DNA from: Candidatus Ornithomonoglobus merdipullorum
Lineage (GTDB): Bacteria; Bacillota; Clostridia; UBA1381
Direction of reading: 5' to 3'
DNA: 38,693 bases
NCBI GenBank assembly: GCA_018714695.1
Contig: DVNB01000054.1
Span: forward strand, 1-38,693
Position 1 is the stretch's first letter; every line of letters begins with the position of its first letter. The translations under genes were made by a program, and so were the position numbers. Shown in pieces: positions 23,223 through 30,868 of this stretch. The notes below the pieces were generated by a model. That model saw only the letters and a list, made by a program, of their open reading frames with translations, had not been told where the DNA came from and ran no database searches.

Positions 23223-24327
23223 GAAAAATATAGTGAAAAGAGCTGCAAAGAAAACACTGTGTATAACGCTGACAGCAGTTCTTTTTGCTGCCGGGGCGGT
23301 ATCTGCCGGGGCGGCGGATGTAACGATAGATTACGGGGATACAACTCTGACATTTGACAGAAACAGCCCTGTGCTGGCGAATGGTGATGATGCAAAGATA
23401 CTCAGAGAGCAGGATCCGTTTGCAGATGCGCGTTTTCCGGACGAGAGTCTCGGCTCGGCACCGCCGCTGTATGTGCTCAACAGAACATTTTTGTTCGAGC
23501 CGGTGGAGATAAGTGACGAGGCTGCAAGGGATTATGCAGATATAGTGAACAGTTTTGCGCGGGAGGTGCCGGAGGTTAATGTTTACAGTATGCTGATGCC
23601 GGACATTTACGAGGTGTACGCGCCGACAAAGTACAGCACAGATCAGCTCAGATCGATCGAATATATCTATAAGCAGCTCGAGGGCGTGCAGCCTATAGAT
23701 GTGGTGTCGGCGCTGGCGGAGCATGCGGCGGATGAAAAGCTGTATTTTTATACAGATCATCATTGGACGCAGCGCGGCGCGTATTACGCATGGAAGGCGT
23801 TTATGGACATGAAGGGGATGGAGGTCCCGCCTCTTTCTGAGTTCAGGGAGGTCAATACATATTTCACGGGTTCGCTGGGCAATCTTCTGAGCGATGAACA
23901 GAAGACGCTTCTTGACAGTACCACCGAACAGTTTGAAAGATTTTCACCGATATACAACACCCATGCCGGGGTATTCCGTGACGCGGCAATGACCAGCTAT
24001 ATCTGCGATATAGAGGTGCTTGACCTTGGCTATAACAGCTACATGAGTTTTATCAAGGGCGACAACGCGCTCACCGTTATAGACAGCGATGTCGGGAACG
24101 GAAAAAGCATCGCGATTATAAAGGAATCGTTCGGCAATCCTATAGCTGTATGGGCGGTGAACAATTATGAGAAGATATATGTTATAGACATTCGCGGATT
24201 TAAGGACGGCTCGTTCAATATAAGGGACTTTTATGAGATGACGCATTTTGACGATCTTCTGATTGAGAGCTATCCTGCCACCATAGCCCATGATGATCTC
24301 AGAGGCTTTATCAAAACGCTGCTGTAA
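23212..24327 (+). CDS. Secreted DHHW-motif protein (AlgX/SGNH-like, acetylation-associated family)
   Basis: About 371 residues. A basic start and hydrophobic segment (LCITLTAVLFAAGAVSAGA) look like a signal peptide. The name-giving motif is at about 182-185 in YFYTDHHWTQRGAYYA, and an SGNH-like late block (KESFGNPIAVW) follows with a DIRGF segment. DHHW proteins usually sit beside an MBOAT O-acyltransferase and finish polysaccharide acetylation outside the membrane; no MBOAT is visible here. GTG at 23212 is the likely start because GGGAGG lies about 10 bases upstream, inside the dehydrogenase gene. The role is inferred from the family. Confidence 0.82.
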   Translation: MLTEKNIVKRAAKKTLCITLTAVLFAAGAVSAGAADVTIDYGDTTLTFDRNSPVLANGDDAKILREQDPFADARFPDESLGSAPPLYVLNRTFLFEPVEISDEAARDYADIVNSFAREVPEVNVYSMLMPDIYEVYAPTKYSTDQLRSIEYIYKQLEGVQPIDVVSALAEHAADEKLYFYTDHHWTQRGAYYAWKAFMDMKGMEVPPLSEFREVNTYFTGSLGNLLSDEQKTLLDSTTEQFERFSPIYNTHAGVFRDAAMTSYICDIEVLDLGYNSYMSFIKGDNALTVIDSDVGNGKSIAIIKESFGNPIAVWAVNNYEKIYVIDIRGFKDGSFNIRDFYEMTHFDDLLIESYPATIAHDDLRGFIKTLL

Positions 24328-24387
24328 AAATGTGCGTTCCGGCGCATATTCTATGTCGGAGAGATAACGAAAGGGAGAATAGGGAAG

Positions 24388-27300
24388 ATGAAATTTAAAA
24401 TTTTATTGCATGCATTGATCATATGCGCTTTGATGCCGCAGGCGGCGTTTGCCGCTTCGGCGGATAGAGAGTCGGAAGCCGTCTCATCGGAGGAGCCGGC
24501 GGCTGCAGAAGTGTCTGCTGAGGAGGATGCCTTTGCGGTCGAGCCGCAGGATATCGTGTTTCACACAACAGGCGGCGGAAAGTATCTTTACAACAATAAT
24601 CCGGAGGGCATAGATGACTCGATGGTGGCGGCGGGGGATGATCCCCGATACATATCGAATCATGACGGACTGGAGCCGGATACATATTATTTGTATATGT
24701 CGTACTTCAATTATACCGGCAGCGGAAAGCGCGGCTATGACATAGAGGTGGATGTGCAGATAACCGCGAAGGAGGATGCGGTGTTTACGATCGAAGACGC
24801 TTCGTTTGAGACGATAGATGTTTTCGCGTACGAGGAAAACGGCACGGTGTATCATTCGATGCCCGAGTGGCAGTTTAACGGCGTCTGTGCCGACATGCTT
24901 GGTGTGCCGATAATAGATAAGCGCGGCACGAACGAGTACATACCGCATGACTATGAGCCGGTAACGGTGAGGCTCAAGGCGGGCGAGACCGTATGGCTGA
25001 GTGAATATTTTGAAAATTACGATGTTGTGCATTTTGCCGATCCGGTGCATTTTCAGGCGCTCATAGAGCTGGAATCGGGAGTTGTTGACATGGATACGGC
25101 TGCTCTGCCGCACAACGGTATTCTCGGTGATCGCTCCGATGTGCCGGAGGACATCGGCTTCGGTATATATCGCTATGATTATACTGTAAAAGGCATAGCC
25201 GATACGCTGCCAAAGGTCGAGACGGATGTTCTGGAGTATGAGATAGATGATACGCATCCGGACGGGACAATACTTCCGGGAACAGTGTACAACCAGTATT
25301 CGCCAGACGGCCTTACTGTTGATACGTGGTGCAGCAATATAAACCCGGTATCGGACTACTGGTCAAAGTATACGGCAGTCGAGTCTGACATGATAAAGCT
25401 GGACTATGAGGACGACAATAAGCTTACCTATTACGGAAAAAATGTGAAGGATAAAGACAACATATGGCGGTTCGATACACGCCATACCTCTGTTTCGGAC
25501 TATACCGCGCTTTCCGGAAAATCGCGCGACGATTATTCACCGAACTTTGAGGTCGAGGATATATTCCTTGAAGGGATAGAGCCGGCTGCCTGCAATCTTG
25601 GAAACTATGGCGTCATAGAGACGTATAACCTTGAGATCACAAACAACGGAAATGAGGACAGGTATTTCGAGTACAACATAATGACGAAATCCGATGTTAT
25701 AGTCTATGCCGCAGATGAAGACGGCAGTTTTGACAAGGCATACTGCAAGGGTATCACTGATGAGGCGGTATATACACCAATGGCATCGGTGCTGCTGCCG
25801 GCGGGTGAGACAACGCGGTTCAGTGTTAATATGTTCATCCCCGTAAATGTAAACGGTGGTATACAGAACAGATTTGTCATAAGTGACAGCAGTAATATGG
25901 ATATAAAGCCGCAGGAGGAACGAAGCTATGTAGATCCGTTAAGGGGTCAAAACCTCAGCGAGGTAAAGGACAAGCTCGGAAAGACAGCTCTTGAAGAGTT
26001 TTCCGCGAATCTAGACAGCTATGAAATAAACGACGGAGAGGGCATACATCTTGTGCGGTGGTGTGCATGGGACGGAGCACCGTATTTCTACGCGAACTCT
26101 TGGGGTTACTGCAATAAGGTGTATGTCCTTGACGAGGACTACGAGATAGTACACACGTTCACTGTGCCGAGCATGGCAACGGAATCTGATATTTCTGCGG
26201 GGGTGCTTTACGTTAGGGATCTCCAGAACGGTATATATTCGTCAAGTGACGGAGGCGCGTCATGGAAAGTGGCATTCCTGAATGAGATACCGGTGAATAC
26301 AGATTTTGTGCGTAATGTGGGTGAGATAGATACGGTAGTACTTACTGCCGCAGACGGCACGCGCGAGGCGTATAAGATCGACCTGGCCGAATATAAGGAT
26401 TATATCGAAAGCTTTGATATGAAACAGAATACGGGTGAGACCTTTGACGATCGTAAATACACCTCGATGATCATAAACGGCAAATACAGCGTCGGGAACG
26501 GAATGATGCTCGGCAGCAAGATCTATATAGCAAAAAATGATAAATGGATAATGAACGAGGTATCGAACCGTATCTTTGAGCAAAAAACGGCATCAGAGTG
26601 GGCGTCCGAATATATTGACAGGGCGTGCGGTTACGGAATAGTGCCGCTTTATATGAAGTCAGACGAAAAGGCGTTCACCGAGCCGCTGACGCGTCTCGAA
26701 TTCTGTGATCTGATCTATGAAATGCTCGAATGCATGGACGCCGTGCCTGCGCCTGCGGACAGCCGTTTTACCGATTGCTCTGACCGGCATGTGCTTTCTC
26801 TTGTCACTGCCGGTATAATCACAGGTATATCCGATACTGAATTCGCGCCGCAGAGCGGTATAACGAGGGAGCAGGCGGCGGCTGTGCTCGCGAGGACTGC
26901 TGCGTACATGAAGTCCGAGCTGGAAAAGACGGCGGTAGAGATAAAGGACACGGTCTCCGACTGGGCGAAGGAATGTGTGTATATGATGTACAATTCCGGG
27001 ATAATGAACGGAGTGGGCGATGGGAATTTTGATGCCTACGGCAGCTATACAAAGGAGCAGTCTATAACGGCACAGGTGCGTCTTTATGAGTATCTGCTCT
27101 GCGCCGATGCCTATAACCGATTGCCGGCTCTCCCGAACGGCACGAAATATTATGCGGTCTATCGTGAAAAATTCCGTGACGGCAGAATAGAGCTTACCAC
27201 CTTTGATACCTCGGACGGTTCGGTGCCAAAGCTCATAAGCGGCGAATCACTCACGATAGAGAATGAGAGTGTGTATACCGACGACAAAAAGTATTATCTC

Positions 27301-27390
27301 TCCTGCGGAGAGTGGGTGCCGTTCGAGAAAGACTATATAAGGATAAGCAATATGTCCGGCGGACTCATAATAACAAATGTGGCATATTGA
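24388..27390 (+). CDS. Large secreted protein with three C-terminal S-layer homology (SLH) domains
   Basis: 1000 residues. A signal peptide (ICALMPQAAFAASA) leads into an acidic S/E/A-rich linker and a large region of unrecognised beta-type sequence (about 50-700) with many Asp and Tyr. A segment at about 620-660 (YVRDLQNGIYSSSDGGASWK) resembles BNR-type propeller repeats. SLH domains lie at about 735-785, 790-845 and 850-905 (for example RFTDCSDRHVLSLVTAGIIT, then a TREQAAAVLAR segment). SLH triplets bind secondary wall polymer, so the protein is anchored outside the peptidoglycan. Another beta-rich piece follows the last SLH, which is less usual. It is 60 bp after the DHHW gene. Confidence 0.85.
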   Translation: MKFKILLHALIICALMPQAAFAASADRESEAVSSEEPAAAEVSAEEDAFAVEPQDIVFHTTGGGKYLYNNNPEGIDDSMVAAGDDPRYISNHDGLEPDTYYLYMSYFNYTGSGKRGYDIEVDVQITAKEDAVFTIEDASFETIDVFAYEENGTVYHSMPEWQFNGVCADMLGVPIIDKRGTNEYIPHDYEPVTVRLKAGETVWLSEYFENYDVVHFADPVHFQALIELESGVVDMDTAALPHNGILGDRSDVPEDIGFGIYRYDYTVKGIADTLPKVETDVLEYEIDDTHPDGTILPGTVYNQYSPDGLTVDTWCSNINPVSDYWSKYTAVESDMIKLDYEDDNKLTYYGKNVKDKDNIWRFDTRHTSVSDYTALSGKSRDDYSPNFEVEDIFLEGIEPAACNLGNYGVIETYNLEITNNGNEDRYFEYNIMTKSDVIVYAADEDGSFDKAYCKGITDEAVYTPMASVLLPAGETTRFSVNMFIPVNVNGGIQNRFVISDSSNMDIKPQEERSYVDPLRGQNLSEVKDKLGKTALEEFSANLDSYEINDGEGIHLVRWCAWDGAPYFYANSWGYCNKVYVLDEDYEIVHTFTVPSMATESDISAGVLYVRDLQNGIYSSSDGGASWKVAFLNEIPVNTDFVRNVGEIDTVVLTAADGTREAYKIDLAEYKDYIESFDMKQNTGETFDDRKYTSMIINGKYSVGNGMMLGSKIYIAKNDKWIMNEVSNRIFEQKTASEWASEYIDRACGYGIVPLYMKSDEKAFTEPLTRLEFCDLIYEMLECMDAVPAPADSRFTDCSDRHVLSLVTAGIITGISDTEFAPQSGITREQAAAVLARTAAYMKSELEKTAVEIKDTVSDWAKECVYMMYNSGIMNGVGDGNFDAYGSYTKEQSITAQVRLYEYLLCADAYNRLPALPNGTKYYAVYREKFRDGRIELTTFDTSDGSVPKLISGESLTIENESVYTDDKKYYLSCGEWVPFEKDYIRISNMSGGLIITNVAY

Positions 27391-27397
27391 TATGCGG

Positions 27398-27432
27398 AAT
27401 AACAGCCATGCTGAAGCAGGCTGTTATTTTTA
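27398..27432 (+). terminator. Intrinsic terminator after the SLH gene
   Basis: Perfect 10-bp arms AATAACAGCC (27398-27407) and GGCTGTTATT (27419-27428), then TTT. Its T tract is short. Confidence 0.85.
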
Positions 27433-27436
27433 TGCG

Positions 27437-27467
27437 AAAAAAAACGCTTCGTAAAATGAAGCGTTTT
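27437..27467 (-). terminator. Intrinsic terminator of tRNA-Gly
   Basis: AAAACGCTTC (27441-27450) and GAAGCGTTTT (27458-27467) with a 7-nt loop. On the minus strand it gives a U-rich end just past the tRNA; the symmetrical tails may let it act in both directions. Confidence 0.85.
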
Positions 27468-27470
27468 TCA

Positions 27471-27545
27471 TGGAGCGGAAGACGAGATTCGAACTCGCAA
27501 CGTTCACCTTGGGAAGGTGACGCTCTACCATTGAGCCACTCCCGC
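27471..27545 (-). tRNA. tRNA-Gly (anticodon CCC), CCA encoded
   Basis: Read on the minus strand, the acceptor arm GCGGGAG pairs with CTTCCGC (one G-U). The D arm has GGCTCAATGGTAGAGC. The anticodon stem TCACC/GGTGA closes the loop TTCCCAA, giving anticodon CCC. The T arm carries GAGTTCGAATCTC. The discriminator is U and CCA is encoded at 27473-27471. It reads glycine GGG codons. It has a strong promoter at 27557-27585 and a terminator immediately downstream. Single-copy with no tRNA neighbours in the window. Confidence 0.97.
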
Positions 27546-27556
27546 ATAGCATATAT

Positions 27557-27585
27557 ATAATACCACATTTGAGCAGCTTTGTCAA
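27557..27585 (-). promoter_or_regulatory. tRNA-Gly promoter
   Basis: On the minus strand TTGACA (27585-27580), 17-bp spacer, TATTAT (27562-27557). It lies 11 bp before the mature 5' end. Confidence 0.88.
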
Positions 27586-27658
27586 TAAAATTTGCAAAAA
27601 AAAATTTAAATAATTTTCGACTTTTTTATGGATCTTTTGAGTTTAGCTCAGGTATGGG

Positions 27659-27687
27659 TTGCCATATGATGTTGGATATGGTATAAT
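27659..27687 (+). promoter_or_regulatory. Promoter of the small-gene accessory cluster
   Basis: TTGCCA (27659-27664), 17-bp spacer, TATAAT (27682-27687). The leader to the first gene is about 90 nt. Bases 27586-27658 are AT-rich and contain no gene. Confidence 0.8.
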
Positions 27688-27785
27688 TGAATCAAGAGGA
27701 TATGCGGCGGGCGGTGGGGATGAGTCTGCCGTAAAAGAGAGTCGTTCGCGGCAGGCGCAGTGAATATATGGGGAGGTAAAGAAAG

Positions 27786-28166
27786 ATGACAAAGGATAGA
27801 ATGACGGCTGAAGTATTTTTTGAAAAGGAGGAAAAGCGCGAGAGAAGGAGGAAACGCATACAATTGCTATGTATTCCTTTGTATTATTTGGTATATATCC
27901 CGCTTCTGGTTTTATGCTGGAGAAATGACCGTATAGAGTTCAATGTAACGCTGTTCTTGACATTTCTGCTGATCGCACCCGGGGTATATTATCTCAATTT
28001 ATTTAAACCGGATCTTGTATTTGATATCGAATACTTTTTCAAGGCCGATGTAGAAAGTGCAAGCCCATCGGAGTGGTTTTATTCCTGCTGCAAAATTTCG
28101 GCGTATGTAAGTTTGATGATAGGTCCGGCTATAGCGGCATTTATGCTTATATTCAATGTAAGGTAG
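27786..28166 (+). CDS. Small multi-pass membrane protein, unknown function
   Basis: 126 residues. A charged N terminus (E/K/R-rich, about 1-24) precedes two adjacent hydrophobic helices (LCIPLYYLVYIPLLVLCW and VTLFLTFLLIAPGVYYL) and a third near the C terminus (SLMIGPAIAAFMLIF). No catalytic motif is seen. GGGGAGG precedes the ATG by about 9 bases. It is the first gene after a strong promoter and before the SF0329-like gene, so a membrane role in an immunity or defence cassette is possible but unproven. Confidence 0.7.
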   Translation: MTKDRMTAEVFFEKEEKRERRRKRIQLLCIPLYYLVYIPLLVLCWRNDRIEFNVTLFLTFLLIAPGVYYLNLFKPDLVFDIEYFFKADVESASPSEWFYSCCKISAYVSLMIGPAIAAFMLIFNVR

Positions 28167-28184
28167 AGATGGGAGTGTGATACT

Positions 28185-28727
28185 ATGAGCTCATGGACTA
28201 CGCCTTTGACGCATTATAAATCATGGTCAGGCTTAAATAAGCAATTAATCGATTGCTTGTGTGATCCGTTAAAGGATAGGGTGAGTTATTTTTTGACCAG
28301 ATATCATGATGTTCATAATTCTTACGGCCGCGCTGCAATTCTGTTGGATAAAAAAGAATTGGTTTGTTTTTCGTGGACGAAAATGCAAGAGCAAGAGTAT
28401 GAGGTATTTAAAATACATTCTGGTACCTATATTAAAAGCGGTAAAAGGATATCGTATGATGAGATAAGAGACAGGATTAGATCAAGGTGGGACGAGAACT
28501 GTACTTATCATGAAAAGGATTTTTTATGTGCTGCAACAGGATTCTTACAATTGAATATTGCCGATGCGCTTAAAAGCGGTGATCTTATCATCCGAATTTT
28601 TGCTGTGATGGATAAAAGGGTGGGAAAAAGGACACTGCAAGCAATAAAATGTGATGGGGAATATAGAGCACTGCCTGAATGGGTGAAGCAGTTTTATGAA
28701 TTAAGATTTAAAATTTCTGGCATTTGA
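28185..28727 (+). CDS. SF0329-family protein (immunity-like)
   Basis: 180 residues. Opening SWSGLNKQLIDCLCDPLKDR, the middle YEVFKIHSGTYIKSGKRISY and the closing VMDKRVGKRTLQAI with VKQFYELRFK match my recollection of the SF0329 family, which recurs as immunity or accessory protein in polymorphic-toxin loci. It is soluble, with no signal. The DNA is AT-richer than the flanking housekeeping genes, consistent with transfer. It follows the small membrane gene by 18 bp. No cognate toxin is visible, so it may be an orphan immunity gene. Confidence 0.72.
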   Translation: MSSWTTPLTHYKSWSGLNKQLIDCLCDPLKDRVSYFLTRYHDVHNSYGRAAILLDKKELVCFSWTKMQEQEYEVFKIHSGTYIKSGKRISYDEIRDRIRSRWDENCTYHEKDFLCAATGFLQLNIADALKSGDLIIRIFAVMDKRVGKRTLQAIKCDGEYRALPEWVKQFYELRFKISGI

Positions 28728-28785
28728 TATATCAAGAGATATAAAGCACGAACATTTAAATTGGAATTTATGAGGAGGATTTACA

Positions 28786-29094
28786 ATGAAAAAGTTGGAT
28801 CAATCGGAGCCGAGTGCGTATAAGATGACCACTGCGAATGGGAGCAGGAGCAAGGAAGCGCATCTTTCATTTATACTATCGGCTGTTCTTTTGATCGCAG
28901 CGGTATTTAATTATAACGGCGATCGGAGATTGGAACTTATAGCGTTTGATATCTTAGCGGCATTATTGCTTGCCGTACTCGGAGCGGCTGAGCTGAGATG
29001 TGGAAAAGGCAAGGTAACAAATATAATCGGGGCATCGTCTGTTGTGCTGTTGGTCATATATGGCGCAGCCGTTTTGCTGATGCATGTGCTGTAA
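28786..29094 (+). CDS. Small membrane protein, unknown function
   Basis: 102 residues with a polar N terminus (about 1-24) and three predicted membrane segments: HLSFILSAVLLIAAVFNY, ELIAFDILAALLLAVLGA and IIGASSVVLLVIYGAAVLL. A good GAGGAGG site lies before the ATG. It resembles no family I can name. It belongs to the same co-directional cluster as its neighbours. Confidence 0.65.
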   Translation: MKKLDQSEPSAYKMTTANGSRSKEAHLSFILSAVLLIAAVFNYNGDRRLELIAFDILAALLLAVLGAAELRCGKGKVTNIIGASSVVLLVIYGAAVLLMHVL

Positions 29095-29118
29095 TGCAAT
29101 CGTTTACAAGAGGTGCAT

Positions 29119-29469
29119 ATGATGAATGATCAACTGTATCATGGCAGCAGCGAACCGGGCATACAAACGCTTATGCCGCAAATATCGGAGCATGGTGAAC
29201 CATACATATATTTTTCATCCAATATTATAGTAGCTGCTTTTTATACCGTTCACAAGGTAGAGCGGCCATACAACTGGTTCCCGTATGGGTTTAATGAGGG
29301 TAACATTCCTGTTTACAACGAATATTATCCAAATGCTTTGGAAGATGTGTATGCCGGACAGAAGGGTTATATATATGAATGTATAAAAAATGACGAGATG
29401 AGTAATCCGACAAATATAAACTGTGCTGTTGTGTGTAAAAGCCCTGTTGCTGTATCCGAATGTATTTGA
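29119..29469 (+). CDS. ADP-ribosyltransferase-like protein, probably C-terminally truncated
   Basis: About 117 residues. QLYHGSSEPGIQTLMPQISE, then EPYIYFSSNIIVAAFYTVHK, and YGFNEGNIPVYNEYYPNALE with VYAGQKGYIYEC resemble a widespread group with the YHGS entry of ADP-ribosyltransferase-like folds. Members I recall run to about 200 residues, and this one stops at SPVAVSECI, so the C-terminal half seems lost. ATG at 29119 is chosen because AAGAGG is five bases before it (29122 is an alternative). The following DNA is made of gene scraps. Activity cannot be assumed. Confidence 0.5.
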   Translation: MMNDQLYHGSSEPGIQTLMPQISEHGEPYIYFSSNIIVAAFYTVHKVERPYNWFPYGFNEGNIPVYNEYYPNALEDVYAGQKGYIYECIKNDEMSNPTNINCAVVCKSPVAVSECI

Positions 29470-29472
29470 AGG

Positions 29473-29720
29473 AGCAGGAGGAAATATCGGAAGTCAAATA
29501 GCGTCAGCACTGAATACCATAGCGGGTCAGATAAAGTAAATGAAAATCTGTGGCGGGAAATAAAAACGATGAGAAATATCGATGGCTACAATTATGACGA
29601 AATGGATGTTGACATATTGTGAGATACCGCTTTGCGCGACATACCGAAATTAAAAAATTGTGCAGATATTCTGGACGCTGACAAGCGGTGAGATTGTTCA
29701 CTGAGTACAAGAGGCAGGTA
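29473..29720 (+). pseudogene. Decayed coding scraps in a gene-free stretch
   Basis: One frame from about 29476 reads E-G-A-G-G-N-I-G-S-Q-I-A-S-A-L-N-T-I-A-G and ends -Q-I-K at a TAA. Another, from about 29536, reads VNENLWREIKTMRNIDGYNY, then DEMDVDIL to a TGA at 29620-29622. It continues sensibly as DTALRDIPKLKNCADILDAD-KR to a second TGA at 29689-29691. The protein-like composition broken by in-frame stops indicates pseudogene debris. TGA is used as a normal stop elsewhere in the window (for example rapZ and dnaE), so recoding is not implied. Parent families not recognised. Confidence 0.5.
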
Positions 29721-29728
29721 AAATAGCA

Positions 29729-29803
29729 GATGTTCAGGACGATATGAATATGACGGCACTTGGGCTTATACCGAGGTGCCGTTGCTTTTTTTGCTTGGTG
29801 AAA
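29729..29803 (+). repeat. Direct repeat copy A: integrase-tail-like sequence plus terminator
   Basis: About 75 bp that closely match 30860-30933, starting GATGTT-Y-AGG, running through CGATATGAATATGACGGCAC and ending in a TTGGTGAAA block. It includes a hairpin, ACGGCAC (29753-29759) with GTGCCGT (29776-29782), followed by seven T, so it is also an intrinsic terminator on the plus strand. In copy B the repeat overlaps the last codons of an integrase remnant, so copy A probably marks the end of another lost integrase. Confidence 0.8.
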
Positions 29804-29809
29804 AAACTG

Positions 29810-30223
29810 TCATGTATCAAGCGAAAGAAACCCTTCCGGTGTTAAAGTTGGAATACCGAAGTTTTTAAAATCTTTGCCGTTGCGGGTTATTATATAATCG
29901 CAGCCTGAGCGCTTTGCACATTCGGCAAGCAGACAGTCCTCAAAGTCCTTTGCCCTTGCGGCAAGAGCGAGAGACACGTCAGAACCTGTGACATCACAAA
30001 GAGAGAAGATGCTGCAAAGCCCTTCCATGACTTGATACAGCTTGTCGCGGTCACGGATCGTTTTTCGTGTGATGTAGAAAATATCGCAGACGCTGTTGGA
30101 GGTTATAAGGCCGGTATGCGCACCGGAGTTGCATACTCGCAGGACCTGAGCTGAGGCCTCATACAGAACCTCACGCTGCATGAGAACATCAAGGATTATA
30201 TTGGTGTCAATCATCAATTTCAT
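29810..30223 (-). CDS. PIN-domain ribonuclease toxin (VapC-like)
   Basis: 137 residues from ATG at 30223. MKLMIDTNIILDVLMQRE supplies the first acidic site (D6). FEDCLLAECAKRSGCDYIIT supplies the middle acids and TRNGKDFKNFGIPTLTPEGF the final Asp, completing the PIN quartet. Such toxins cut tRNA or rRNA and are held by the cognate antitoxin. It overlaps the antitoxin gene end by 17 bp, the usual coupling. The upstream in-frame extension to 30277 lies in the antitoxin gene and has no family match. All key residues look intact. Confidence 0.9.
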   Translation of the reverse strand: MKLMIDTNIILDVLMQREVLYEASAQVLRVCNSGAHTGLITSNSVCDIFYITRKTIRDRDKLYQVMEGLCSIFSLCDVTGSDVSLALAARAKDFEDCLLAECAKRSGCDYIITRNGKDFKNFGIPTLTPEGFLSLDT

Positions 30224-30434
30224 AGCGGGCCAAACGCTCCTCTCTAATGGACTCAGCGGTCGTATCCGCGGGCGCATCCTTTAAGACTCCTATGAGTGAG
30301 TCGACAATATCATCGTCCGTGTGTACAAGCTTGGCAATATATTTTCCATTTTTTGTGATGTATATGTCTTCTTTGTTCACCAATGAGAGATATTTGCCCA
30401 AATTGGTTTTGAAATCTGTAGCGGTAACTAACAT
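30207..30434 (-). CDS. Phd/YefM-family antitoxin
   Basis: 75 residues. MLVTATDFKTNLGKYLSLVN followed by EDIYITKNGKYIAKLV is the standard Phd/YefM DNA-binding fold; the acidic tail (SIREERLARYEIDD) would bind the toxin. GAGGAGG lies before the ATG at 30434. A perfect consensus promoter lies 47 bp upstream, and the module is autoregulated if it follows its family. Confidence 0.93.
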   Translation of the reverse strand: MLVTATDFKTNLGKYLSLVNKEDIYITKNGKYIAKLVHTDDDIVDSLIGVLKDAPADTTAESIREERLARYEIDD

Positions 30435-30480
30435 AATGATGACCTCCTCGTTTGATTACAGCATATGTATTTTCATATTT

Positions 30481-30509
30481 ATTATACTATAAATCGAACG
30501 AAATGTCAA
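30481..30509 (-). promoter_or_regulatory. Perfect consensus promoter of the Phd/PIN module
   Basis: On the minus strand TTGACA (30509-30504), exactly 17 bp, TATAAT (30486-30481). The -10 box is inside a small palindrome ATTTAT-AGTATA-ATAAAT, a possible operator. No TGTACA motif as in the first TA operon. Confidence 0.88.
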
Positions 30510-30539
30510 TGTGAAAATGATTAATTTGATGATGGATAA

Positions 30540-30658
30540 ATAAACGATTTTGGGCAGGAGCCGCGCCCAAAGGCGAAAGCGCCGGTATGCCCTAAGTGGT
30601 TTGACGAGGACGCTAAAAAGGAATGGCGCAGGCTTGCGAAACAGATGGAGCAACTCGG
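30540..30658 (+). pseudogene. Fragment of P27-family phage terminase small subunit
   Basis: The open frame reads G-Q-E-P-R-P-K-A-K-A-P-V-C-P-K-W-F, then DEDAKKEWRRLAKQMEQLG. This matches the N-terminal A-P-x-C-P-x-W-x-x-x-A-x-x-E-W-x-R-L-x-P-E-L-x-x-L-G pattern of P27 terminase small subunits. The reading leaves this family near 30657, where integrase coding begins in another frame. The rest of the gene is missing. Phage debris. Confidence 0.75.
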
Positions 30659-30868
30659 GACACGCGAATATCAGAGTTCTGCGGACTCACGCGCAAGGAC
30701 ATTGATCTTACGAACAGGATCAACATAAGAGTGACGCTGAACACCTACACGCACTTAGGACTTGAGGATGCGGAGGACGAGCTGAAACGCATGGAGGAGC
30801 TTGAAAAAGCGCGGCAGGAGTTAGACCGGACAAGCGGGGAAGAAACCTATAACACAGCGGATGTTTAG
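30659..30868 (+). pseudogene. C-terminal remnant of a tyrosine integrase (Tn916/phage type) with internal deletion
   Basis: About 70 residues: TRISEFCGLTRKDIDLTNRI includes the first catalytic-Arg box (T-R-I-S-E). It is followed at once by VTLNTYTHLGLEDAEDELKR, which is the C-terminal segment after the catalytic Tyr (N-T-Y-T-H). The Lys and His-x-x-Arg boxes between them are absent, so an in-frame internal deletion removed most of the catalytic domain. The upstream part is fused to terminase sequence. It is certainly inactive. Confidence 0.82.

Noticed and set aside
23188-23763. 191-residue minus-strand open frame opposite the DHHW gene
   Set aside because: Antisense, no binding site, low-complexity Arg/His/Cys translation.
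27312-27560. Plus-strand open frame across the SLH gene end, two terminators and the tRNA
   Set aside because: It would translate through two terminator hairpins and an antisense tRNA.
29536-29691. TGA recoding to sense in the island
   Set aside because: TGA is a normal stop for several intact genes here, and the debris lies in an otherwise decayed stretch; decay is simpler, though a recoded phage gene is kept as a weak possibility in the findings.
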